DNA from: Clostridium sp. UBA2485
Lineage (GTDB): Bacteria > Bacillota > Clostridia > Clostridiales > Clostridiaceae
NCBI RefSeq assembly: GCF_002341865.1
Contig: NZ_DDOV01000076.1
Span: 1 to 6,085, forward strand
DNA: 6,085 nucleotides
Direction of reading: 5' to 3'
Shown: in pieces, positions 1-4,908 of the stretch
Layout: every line of letters starts with the position of its first letter
Numbering within the stretch: the stretch's first letter is position 1
Translations under genes and position numbers: made by a program
Notes under the pieces: generated by a model
Seen by the model: only the letters and a program-made list of their open reading frames with translations
Databases searched by the model: none
Told to the model about the DNA's origin: nothing

Positions 1-206
1 TCTTAAACTAATTTTTTACTAGCAATATCTCACTAGTTCTTTATAAGAAGTGATTCATAACTTTAAAAATAAATAATTTTAAATTTTTCAGCTTTTACTG
101 AGAAATACCTACGCATTTTTAATCAATTATTTTATTTGCAATGTTTTAAATATGAATAATTAAGGAAAATATAATATTAATGAACTAACTTTTTTAAAAA
201 GTTTTT

Positions 207-239
207 AAGAAAAGTGATAAAATCGCTTTTCTTTTTTTT
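207..239 (+). terminator. Rho-independent terminator of an upstream transcript
   Basis: A stem of about 12 bp pairs 207-218 with 222-233 across a three-base AAA loop; it contains one G-T wobble (T215 with G225). A T-run extends through 239. This is a textbook intrinsic terminator on the + strand. No gene lies between 1 and 206, so it must end a transcript entering from the left. In related spore formers the gene left of spoIIQ is often spoIID, but that gene is not in this window. Confidence 0.85.
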
Positions 240-319
240 ATAAGTAAATATCTTTTATTATACATAAAATTAATTAACTATTTTTATATTTACAAAATAT
301 ATAAGTATTCATTATTATA

Positions 320-338
320 GTTTAATTTTCAATTAAAC
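320..338. repeat. Inverted repeat, 8-bp stem
   Basis: GTTTAATT (320-327) and AATTAAAC (331-338) are perfectly complementary across a three-base loop. The stem is nearly all A/T, so it would be a weak hairpin and is only a poor terminator candidate. Such repeats arise easily in sequence this A/T-rich. Confidence 0.45.
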
Positions 339-351
339 CTTATTATTTTTA

Positions 352-380
352 ATATATTTTTATTTGTATTAAAAATATAT
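352..380. repeat. A/T-only inverted repeat, 11-bp stem
   Basis: Positions 352-362 and 370-380 are perfectly complementary over 11 bp around a 7-base loop. There are no G or C bases in the stem. It lies about 145 bp before spoIIQ. Its function is unknown and it may simply reflect base composition. Confidence 0.45.
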
Positions 381-437
381 CTATAAAAACATGTTTATAC
401 AAATATATATATTAATAAATTAATTTAAATAGTAAAT

Positions 438-446
438 TTAGTCGAA
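438..446 (+). promoter_or_regulatory. Possible Spo0A box upstream of spoIIQ
   Basis: TTAGTCGAA matches the Bacillus Spo0A box TTTGTCRAA at 8 of 9 positions. It lies 77 bp before the spoIIQ start codon. spoIIQ is classically a sigma-F gene rather than a direct Spo0A target, so the match is only suggestive. A 9-bp degenerate motif can occur by chance in A/T-rich DNA. Confidence 0.25.
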
Positions 447-475
447 AAATAAGGAAAAAATTTCATATACAAATT

Positions 476-505
476 GAATGAAGTTATTTATATAGGACAA
501 CAATA
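476..505 (+). promoter_or_regulatory. Candidate sigma-F-like promoter / SpoIIID-like site before spoIIQ
   Basis: GAATG (476-480) fits the Bacillus sigma-F -35 pattern GHATR. Exactly 15 bases later GACAACAATA (496-505) fits 8 of 10 positions of the -10 pattern, but the second G of the expected GG is an A. The predicted start would be near 511-512, at the first bases of the ribosome binding site, which is unusually close. The overlapping TAGGACAACA (493-502... reading from T493) also fits 9 of 10 positions of the SpoIIID consensus WWRRACARNY. The real promoter could be elsewhere. Confidence 0.28.
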
Positions 506-522
506 TTAGTGGAGGTGTTTTT

Positions 523-1227
523 ATGGATAATAAATCTAAATTTAAACAATTCTTGAAGAAGGAGGGCTTCTACGTAATCTTATTTGTATGCTTATGTGCT
601 GTGGCTACAGTAGCAGTTATAACAGCTGGAAATAGAAAAGATGTTGCTACTAATCCACCTGTAATAGAAGAAACTGCAAAAGCTGAAGGTGATGCAGTAG
701 TAGATCCTAAGAACTTTAATGATGCATTACAGGTTAAAAAAGAAGAATTAGAACCTGTACCAAATATTCAAGTTCAAAAGGAAAATGATAGTAAGGCTGT
801 ATCAAAAGAAGCTAATAGTGAAGCTATAAATCCTGTTAAAGGTTCGTTAGCAAGAGCTTATTCAGAAGATCCTGTATATATGGCATCAACTAAGGATTAT
901 AGACCACACTTTGGTATGGACATTAAGACTGAAAAAGGAGCATCTGTTGTGGTGGCTATGGATGGAGTTATTAAAACCGTAGATGTTTCAACAGAAGGAA
1001 CATATGTAGAAGTGGATCATCAAAATGGAGTTCTTACTAAGTATTGTAACTTAGAAGAAAAAGTAAACGTTAAAAAAGGTGATAATGTTAAAGCTTCTCA
1101 AGAATTAGGAAAAATAGGAAATACAACAAACTTTGCTTATGAAGAATATGGTCCACATTTACATTTTGAAGTATTAAAAGATGGTAAAAATGTAGATCCA
1201 GCTAAATTTGTTAGTTATAAAAAATAA
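523..1227 (+). CDS. spoIIQ: Stage II sporulation protein SpoIIQ (LytM/M23 domain)
   Basis: This is a forespore membrane protein of 234 residues. In the family, SpoIIQ crosses the intermembrane space to bind mother-cell SpoIIIAH, forming the engulfment zipper and feeding channel. The sequence shows a short basic cytoplasmic N-terminus, one membrane segment (about 16-36), a charged low-complexity linker (about 37-103), then a LytM/peptidase M23 domain (about 105-230). The domain keeps a full zinc-site pattern: HFGMD (H129, D133) and HLHFE (H212, H214). The Bacillus subtilis protein has lost the first His, whereas clostridial SpoIIQ commonly keeps it, so metal binding or hydrolysis is possible. 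ATG 523 is supported by GGAGGTG at 511-517. The order spoIIQ-spoIIID-mbl is conserved in spore formers. Expression is expected from sigma-F in the forespore, although the promoter seen here is weak. Confidence 0.95.
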   Translation: MDNKSKFKQFLKKEGFYVILFVCLCAVATVAVITAGNRKDVATNPPVIEETAKAEGDAVVDPKNFNDALQVKKEELEPVPNIQVQKENDSKAVSKEANSEAINPVKGSLARAYSEDPVYMASTKDYRPHFGMDIKTEKGASVVVAMDGVIKTVDVSTEGTYVEVDHQNGVLTKYCNLEEKVNVKKGDNVKASQELGKIGNTTNFAYEEYGPHLHFEVLKDGKNVDPAKFVSYKK

Positions 1228-1287
1228 CTATTTAGTTAACCATTTATCTTAAGTGAAAAATATTAGTTCATAACTAACTTAAATATT

Positions 1288-1318
1288 AGTCATTTTCCGA
1301 TTATGTCGGAAAATGACT
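1288..1318. repeat. Perfect 13-bp hairpin between spoIIQ and spoIIID
   Basis: Positions 1288-1300 and 1306-1318 are perfectly complementary around the loop TTATG. The stem has a CCGA/TCGG core next to the loop. It sits 61 bp after the spoIIQ stop, where a terminator would be expected, but no T-run follows on the + strand (GATAACAAAG). On the opposite strand no T-run follows either. It could be a factor-assisted terminator, an mRNA 3' end stabiliser, an operator palindrome or a dispersed repeat. Confidence 0.7.
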
Positions 1319-1329
1319 GATAACAAAGT

Positions 1330-1358
1330 AATTTAAACCAAGTTTTTAGCATATTTAT
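1330..1358 (+). promoter_or_regulatory. Weak candidate sigma-E promoter for spoIIID
   Basis: AATTT (1330-1334), 15 bases, then CATATTTAT (1350-1358) resembles the sigma-E layout (ATATT, 14-15 bases, CATACAAT), but only the CATA core of the -10 matches well. The spacing to the ribosome binding site at 1374-1380 is reasonable. spoIIID is sigma-E-controlled in studied spore formers, and this is the best such layout between the hairpin at 1288-1318 and the gene. Confidence 0.25.
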
Positions 1359-1387
1359 AAATATAGAAGGGTTAAGGAGGTAACACT

Positions 1388-1642
1388 TTGAAAGACTACA
1401 TCGAAGATAGAGTACTAGAGGTTGCAAAATATATCATTGAATCTCAAGCTACTATTAGAAAAACAGCTGTAGTATTTGGGGTAAGTAAGAGTACTATACA
1501 CAAGGATATGACAGAAAGATTACCCAAGATAAATCCAAAGATTGCTGAGGAGGCAAAAAATATTTTGGATTTAAACAAAGCTGAAAGGCACATAAGAGGC
1601 GGTAAGGCCACAAAGATGAAATACAAAACGATTGAAGGATAA
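1388..1642 (+). CDS. spoIIID: Sporulation transcriptional regulator SpoIIID
   Basis: This is an 84-residue DNA-binding protein, the usual family length. SpoIIID acts in the mother cell, where it activates or represses many sigma-E-dependent genes and prepares the switch to late mother-cell transcription. A helix-turn-helix lies at about residues 22-44, with the recognition helix around VSKSTIHKDM. A basic C-terminal stretch (about 67-80, with ERHIRGGK then KMKYK) matches the second DNA contact region known in Bacillus SpoIIID. The start is TTG at 1388, placed by a near-perfect AAGGAGG at 1374-1380 with 7 bases of spacing; no later ATG is compatible with the conserved N-terminus. No counterpart of the small Bacillus usd frame is visible upstream. 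The final codons overlap the -35 element of the mbl promoter. Confidence 0.95.
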   Translation: MKDYIEDRVLEVAKYIIESQATIRKTAVVFGVSKSTIHKDMTERLPKINPKIAEEAKNILDLNKAERHIRGGKATKMKYKTIEG

Positions 1643-1660
1643 AATATTTCGTATTATAAT
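1632..1660 (+). promoter_or_regulatory. Sigma-A promoter for mbl, overlapping the end of spoIIID
   Basis: TTGAAG (1632-1637), a 17-base spacer and a perfect TATAAT (1655-1660) form a near-consensus vegetative promoter. The -35 lies within the last codons of spoIIID and the start point would be near 1667, giving a leader of about 65 bases before ATG 1733. It would let mbl be transcribed in growing cells independently of the sporulation-controlled spoIIID. Confidence 0.75.
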
Positions 1661-1712
1661 AAGAGAATATAAAAGATTTTTATTATAAGTCTGTATATAT
1701 TAAAATACGAAA
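1647..1712. repeat. Nested inverted repeats between spoIIID and mbl
   Basis: An outer pair, TTTCGTATT (1647-1655) and AATACGAAA (1704-1712), is perfectly complementary over 9 bp. Inside it, TTATAATAA (1654-1662) pairs with TTATTATAA (1680-1688). The outer right arm ends six bases before the GGAG of mbl. The left arms overlap the mbl -10 element, so they are not in RNA made from that promoter but would be in read-through RNA from spoIIID. This could be an operator or a read-through-specific fold; chance is also possible given the A/T content. Confidence 0.4.
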
Positions 1713-1732
1713 GAGCAGGAGTGAATTTTAAG

Positions 1733-2761
1733 ATGTTTTTTTTCGGAATGGGGACAGACATGGGTATAGATTTGGGTACCGCTACAGTGCTTGTGTATAT
1801 TAAAGGAAAAGGTGTTATTTTAAAAGAGCCTTCAGTAGTTGCCATAAACAAAAATGCAAATAAGGTTTTAGCAGTTGGAGAAGAAGCTAGAAAAATGATA
1901 GGAAGAACTCCAGGAAATATAGTGGCAATTAGACCACTAAGAGATGGAGTAATTTCAGATTATGATGTAACAGAAAAAATGCTTGAACACTTTATAAGAA
2001 AGGCTTGTGGAAATAAGAAATCAGCTCCAAGGGTAGTGATTTGTGTTCCTTGTGAAGCTACAGAAGTTGAAAGAAGAGCAGTTGAAGATGCAGCAAGAAA
2101 TGCTGGTGCAAAAAAAGTTCATTTAATAGAAGAGCCTTTAGCTGCAGCGATAGGTGCAGGTCTTGATATTTCAAAGGCAAGTGGAAATATGGTAATTGAT
2201 ATTGGTGGAGGTACCACAGATATCGCAGTTATTTCATTAGGTGGAATGGTTGTTAGAGAATCAATCAAAGTTGCGGGAGATAATTTTGATGAATCAATAA
2301 CTCGTTATATAAGAAAGAAGCATAAACTTATGATAGGTGAAAGAACTGCTGAAGATTTAAAAATTAATATAGGTTCTGCCTATAAAAAAGAAGAAGAAAT
2401 AAGTATGGAAATAAGAGGAAGGGACCTTATTACAGGACTTCCCAAAAATATAGTTGTTAATTCAACAGAAATGAGAGAGGCTCTAGGAGAGGCAGTAGCA
2501 GCTATAGCGGAATGTACTCATGCAGTATTAGAAAAAACTCCACCTGAACTTGCAGCTGATATAGCTGAAAAAGGTATAGTTATGACTGGTGGTGGAGCAC
2601 TTCTAGATGGATTAGATAAGCTAATACAAGATTATACTAAAGTTCCTGTATATGTAGCTGAAGATTCAGTTTCCTGTGTTGCACTAGGAACTGGTAAAGC
2701 TTTAGACTTCATAGATAAAATGGATGATTCATTCAGCGGAGAAGATTTATCATTTTATTAA
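1733..2761 (+). CDS. mbl: MreB-family bacterial actin (Mbl), rod-shape determinant
   Basis: This 342-residue cytoskeletal ATPase forms membrane-bound filaments that orient the wall-elongation machinery. Residues from ATG 1733: phosphate-1 loop GIDLGTATV (11-19), connect region EEPLAAAIGAG (133-143), phosphate-2 IDIGGGTTD (155-163) and adenosine motif MTGGGALLDGL (284-294). The hydrophobic N-terminus MFFFGMG suits membrane attachment. An in-frame GTG at 1721 would add four residues, but it overlaps the AGGAG (1717-1721) that serves ATG 1733, so the ATG is preferred. The name Mbl, rather than MreB or MreBH, rests mainly on position after spoIIID, as in Bacillus; sequence alone supports the family. 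No mreC/mreD follow. A vegetative promoter (1632-1660) lies upstream and a strong terminator (2781-2816) ends the unit. Confidence 0.93.
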   Translation: MFFFGMGTDMGIDLGTATVLVYIKGKGVILKEPSVVAINKNANKVLAVGEEARKMIGRTPGNIVAIRPLRDGVISDYDVTEKMLEHFIRKACGNKKSAPRVVICVPCEATEVERRAVEDAARNAGAKKVHLIEEPLAAAIGAGLDISKASGNMVIDIGGGTTDIAVISLGGMVVRESIKVAGDNFDESITRYIRKKHKLMIGERTAEDLKINIGSAYKKEEEISMEIRGRDLITGLPKNIVVNSTEMREALGEAVAAIAECTHAVLEKTPPELAADIAEKGIVMTGGGALLDGLDKLIQDYTKVPVYVAEDSVSCVALGTGKALDFIDKMDDSFSGEDLSFY

Positions 2762-2780
2762 TTTAATATAAAAGTTAGTT

Positions 2781-2820
2781 ATTAAAAGGACATACTCTAA
2801 AGTATGTCCTTTTAATTTTA
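2781..2820. terminator. Intrinsic terminator after mbl, bidirectional
   Basis: A perfect 16-bp stem pairs 2781-2796 with 2801-2816 around the loop CTAA, with GGACATACT/AGTATGTCC as its core. On the + strand the stem runs into TTTTAATTTTA, 20 bp after the mbl stop. On the - strand the mirror arm also ends in TTTTAAT, so it could stop transcripts from the right, including any RNA made from the structured element at 2822-2919. Confidence 0.9.
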
Positions 2821-2821
2821 C

Positions 2822-2919
2822 CCTTCTCAGCAAAGCTTCACCATTTTAATTCGTAAAAGTCCTTCAGCAAAGGCAATATTACTAAAACTTATTGCTTAAA
2901 AGCTGGATGCTTTAGAAGG
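2822..2919 (-). ncRNA. Candidate structured non-coding RNA element (strand uncertain)
   Basis: A branched fold can be drawn. P1 pairs CCTTCT (2822-2827) with AGAAGG (2914-2919) and AAAGC (2832-2836) with GCTTT (2909-2913), with CAGC bulged out. Inside, a small hairpin TTTTA/TAAAA (2844-2858) and a longer arm CAGC/GCTG (2865-2868 with 2902-2905) plus GCAATA/TATTGC (2873-2878 with 2890-2895) make a three-way junction. The 9-mer TCAGCAAAG occurs twice (2827-2835, 2864-2872). On the - strand the fold is followed at once by the terminator at 2781-2816, which favours that strand; a T-G pair in the inner arm slightly favours +. A possible - strand sigma-E-like -10, TATACAAT, lies at 2954-2947 with no good -35. 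It matches no riboswitch class I recognise. No open frame is present. Confidence 0.38.
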
Positions 2920-3073
2920 AAGGATAAGAAAGTTGCGTACAGGAAAATTGTATATATTATTTAATTAGTGAAATGAGAAAATTTTAAAATTTCTTCTTTC
3001 TAACTCTATCTTACTTTACAATTCTCTACATTAAAGCAACTATATTCTTTATTTTGACACTGTAGATTGAAAT

Positions 3074-3100
3074 GAAAAAGTCTCTCTAAAATTAGAGAGA
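3074..3100 (-). terminator. Intrinsic terminator of yyaC
   Basis: On the - strand, TCTCTCT (3100-3094) pairs with AGAGAGA (3087-3081), extendable by two A-T pairs, and is followed by a T-run (3079-3075). It begins five bases after the yyaC stop codon, so the mRNA is expected to end here and not continue into the structured element. Confidence 0.8.
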
Positions 3101-3105
3101 ACTCT

Positions 3106-3651
3106 TTAGGATTCTTTTGAAATTTCTTCGTTAAAAACTAAATAATAAGAGTGTATTAGTGCGCGAGTTACTACTTTAGATAATTGCATTATTAGATTTA
3201 GTCTTATATTTCTATTTGTAAATAATTCAGTATCCTCACTAGAATCGACAATTCCAATTATAGATATATCCCCTACTTGAGGAAGTTGTTTTCCTACACC
3301 TTTTCCAGGATTGATGGGGAAATCTCTTACTTGTATTTCTCCTATACTTGAAAAAGGACCTAAGCAAGCATCTATACCAATTATTTTTGCATCTGGATGT
3401 TTGATTTTTATTTGAGATAGTTTACTTTCAAGATTTAAGGCATGAATAGGTTCTGATATTGTACCATAAACTGGTAGTGGGAACTGTTTCTCCTTTAAAA
3501 AAGTTCCTACTAAAGGTCCTAAAGAGTCCCCTATGCATCTATCAGTTCCTATGCAAATAATAATAGTATTTTCATCCAAGTAGTCTTTAATAAAATTTGC
3601 TAAATTATAATAGGCTAAGGGACTGTTATAATGTGTCTTCACTCTAGTCAC
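3106..3651 (-). CDS. yyaC: Sporulation protein YyaC (GPR-like spore protease family)
   Basis: This 181-residue protein belongs to the YyaC family (DUF1256), found in endospore formers and structurally related to the germination protease GPR and hydrogenase-maturation proteases. The signature GTDRCIGDSLGPLVG is at 35-49, with Asp37 and Asp42, and IGIDACLG follows at 91-98 (Asp94). These acidic residues are the expected functional site by analogy with GPR; activity is not established, so 'protease' is a family label. A further conserved-looking stretch, INPGKGVGKQLPQVGDISI, lies at 113-131. The start is GTG 3651, with AGGAGG eight bases upstream on the - strand; a second GTG four codons in lacks comparable spacing. 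A possible promoter is at 3681-3709 and a terminator at 3074-3100, so it looks monocistronic. It converges with mbl. Confidence 0.9.
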   Translation of the reverse strand: MTRVKTHYNSPLAYYNLANFIKDYLDENTIIICIGTDRCIGDSLGPLVGTFLKEKQFPLPVYGTISEPIHALNLESKLSQIKIKHPDAKIIGIDACLGPFSSIGEIQVRDFPINPGKGVGKQLPQVGDISIIGIVDSSEDTELFTNRNIRLNLIMQLSKVVTRALIHSYYLVFNEEISKES

Positions 3652-3680
3652 CTATTACACCTCCTAATTAATTATTTATA

Positions 3681-3709
3681 ATTATATTTTGAATAATGTG
3701 TATTCTTAA
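3681..3709 (-). promoter_or_regulatory. Possible sigma-A-type promoter of yyaC
   Basis: On the - strand TTAAGA (3709-3704), a 17-base spacer and TATAAT (3686-3681) lie about 30 bp before the GTG start. The -10 is perfect but the -35 is poor, and TATAAT is common by chance in this sequence. A sporulation sigma factor is biologically plausible for yyaC, but I found no convincing match to sigma-F, -G, -E or -K elements. Confidence 0.35.
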
Positions 3710-4089
3710 TTAATTAAAAATTAAAAGTATAAAATATAGGAATAAGTATATTAATATTCTATTTAATCAAAAAGCTATATTAAAATTTAATATTGTTTAA
3801 AGAACTTAAATATTTATCTTAGGATTTTATAAATACATTTACTAATTATCAAAGAGGAATTAATAAGTTTATAAATTAAATAATATTAAAGAATTTTATA
3901 CACTATATACAATAGCCCTAATAAAATATATATGCTAAATAATATATAGTAATTATTGAATTTTATAAAAATATAGAGATATATAGGAAAGTAAAGCAAT
4001 TAAAAGAAAAACTAATAATTGAAAATATAAGTATTTAAAATATGTTTTTAATTGCTATTGGAATTGCTAAAGATTACATCGTAATAAAT

Positions 4090-4124
4090 GTATATTTGCT
4101 AAATTTTAGGTAAAGAATTATAAA
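4090..4124 (+). promoter_or_regulatory. Promoter of the 4154 gene; sigma-A or sigma-F-like
   Basis: TTGCTA (4096-4101), a 17-base spacer and TATAAA (4119-4124) form a good vegetative-type promoter with a start near 4131, about 23 bases before the ATG. The same stretch also carries GTATA (4090-4094), a perfect sigma-F -35, followed after 15 bases by GTAAAGAATT (4110-4119), which fits 8 of 10 positions of the sigma-F -10 pattern. The sequence cannot tell which form is used. Confidence 0.45.
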
Positions 4125-4153
4125 AGATATTTTAACTACAAGGATGTGATGTA

Positions 4154-4777
4154 ATGAAAAGAAAGATTTATTCTTTTATAGTTATTCTTTATACTATATT
4201 TACTATATGCATTTTTAAATTTTATGCTACAGATAAAAGAGACGAAGAGATAGTATCAAATATATTTAATAGAGACAACATAATGATAAATAATGATCAA
4301 ATTTTCAGTATCCATGAAAAAAATGAGCTACATAAAGAAAAAGATTTAGAAAAAGAAGAAAAACTAGAAAAAAATATTCAAATAGATAATAATAAAAGCA
4401 AATTTAATGACAGAAATTTAGATACGAAACTATTTTTAGATGAAGTTGATGAGAATACAGAAGTAATAGTAGAAGGAGAATTCGATTCTTATAACATTGA
4501 GCAGAGGAAAAAAAATTCAGTAATAAAAATTCCACCAGAAGAGATTGAAACAGCATTATCCATTAATGATAAAGTGAAGCTTTTTACAATAAGTGATAAA
4601 ATACCAAAAGAGGAACAGAATAAAATTAACGATTATCTGCAATATAAAAATCAAAAAATAGGAGTAAGAAAGAGCTTAGATGTATTAGAAAATTATTTAT
4701 CAGAAAAAGAGCTTTATGAAGTTAAGAAAATAGCGAGAAAGTTCATAGATATGGATACTGTAGAGAATGCTGATTAA
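4154..4777 (+). CDS. Hypothetical membrane-anchored protein with helical C-terminal domain
   Basis: I do not recognise this 207-residue protein. It has a short basic start (MKRK), one hydrophobic segment at about 6-24 that could be a signal anchor, then a very charged, probably disordered or coiled linker (about 27-95; KEKDLEKEEKLEK at 61-73). A more ordered part follows (about 100-203). Within it two units share a pattern: a hydrophobic helix, then Pro/Ser-Lys/Glu-Glu and a second helix, around DKIPKEEQNKINDYL (148-162) and NYLSEKELYEVKKIARKF (180-197). This suggests a duplicated helical hairpin. No Cys pair or catalytic motif is seen. Most of the chain is expected outside the membrane. ATG 4154 is supported by AGGATGTGAT (4141-4150), one mismatch from the ideal ribosome binding site. 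It has its own promoter and no close partner gene; closeness to sporulation genes only hints at a role there. Confidence 0.8.
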   Translation: MKRKIYSFIVILYTIFTICIFKFYATDKRDEEIVSNIFNRDNIMINNDQIFSIHEKNELHKEKDLEKEEKLEKNIQIDNNKSKFNDRNLDTKLFLDEVDENTEVIVEGEFDSYNIEQRKKNSVIKIPPEEIETALSINDKVKLFTISDKIPKEEQNKINDYLQYKNQKIGVRKSLDVLENYLSEKELYEVKKIARKFIDMDTVENAD

Positions 4778-4840
4778 TTTATATAGTAAACTCCTTAAAG
4801 ATAATAATTTAAATACATTTTAGTATTTTCTAAGGCCAAG

Positions 4841-4869
4841 GTAACATTTTTATTTTTGGAATCTATATT
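4841..4869 (+). promoter_or_regulatory. Possible promoter of the methyltransferase gene
   Basis: GTAACA (4841-4846), a 17-base spacer and TATATT (4864-4869) give a moderate sigma-A-type layout about 40 bp before ATG 4909, with a start near 4876. The -35 matches TTGACA at only 4 of 6 bases. No terminator hairpin is evident between 4778 and 4840, so read-through from the 4154 gene is also possible. Confidence 0.35.
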
Positions 4870-4908
4870 ATAACTAGAAGAATTTAAAATATTTTAGGAG
4901 TTGGTGAT

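Larger units (their letters stand above)
1..522. other. A/T-rich intergenic region left of spoIIQ
   Basis: No reading frame of useful length or with a ribosome binding site is present on either strand. A frame open at the left edge closes at the TAG at 20-22 and could be the last few codons of an upstream gene, but this is unprovable here. The region holds a terminator (207-239), two A/T-only inverted repeats (320-338 and 352-380) and possible control sites close to spoIIQ. Positions 1-206 otherwise show only weak 5-bp inverted repeats such as ACTAG/CTAGT (18-37). Confidence 0.7.
3652..4153. other. 500-bp A/T-rich divergent spacer
   Basis: This region separates yyaC (leftward) from the unknown gene at 4154 (rightward), so it carries both promoters. 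The ends hold the elements at 3681-3709 and 4090-4124. The middle, about 3720-4080, is nearly pure A/T and shows no convincing gene, RNA or strong hairpin. A 23-codon frame at 4042-4113 lacks a ribosome binding site. Confidence 0.65.

Noticed and set aside
1444..1626. Leftward 60-codon open frame
   Set aside because: It lies wholly inside spoIIID on the opposite strand, has no ribosome binding site, and its hydrophobic product is what antisense of a charged A/T-rich gene gives.
1721..1732. GTG at 1721 as the mbl start
   Set aside because: The GTG overlaps the AGGAG that is correctly spaced for ATG 1733, and MreB-family proteins begin close to the GIDLGT motif, as the ATG form does.
1654..1851. 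Leftward 65-codon open frame
   Set aside because: It overlaps the mbl promoter, leader and first codons of mbl on the other strand. No supporting start signal was found.
2788..2797. SpoIIID-like GGACA motif after mbl
   Set aside because: The bases form the stem of a clear intrinsic terminator, which explains them fully.
2820..2925. Known riboswitch or T-box in the mbl-yyaC gap
   Set aside because: I saw no T-box GGTGG sequence, no TPP, glycine, lysine, cobalamin, purine or c-di-GMP signature, and no downstream gene in a position to be controlled.
3054..3059. Perfect TTGACA on the + strand
   Set aside because: No -10 element occurs 16-18 bases downstream; that stretch is the yyaC terminator. 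Reversed, it also resembles TGTCAAA (Spo0A-like), but it has no nearby gene to control.
3245..3253. Spo0A-box-like TTGTCGA on the - strand
   Set aside because: It is inside the yyaC coding sequence and matches only 7 of 9 bases, as expected by chance.
4042..4113. 23-codon frame with a hydrophobic product upstream of the 4154 gene
   Set aside because: It has no ribosome binding site and its end overlaps the predicted promoter of the downstream gene.
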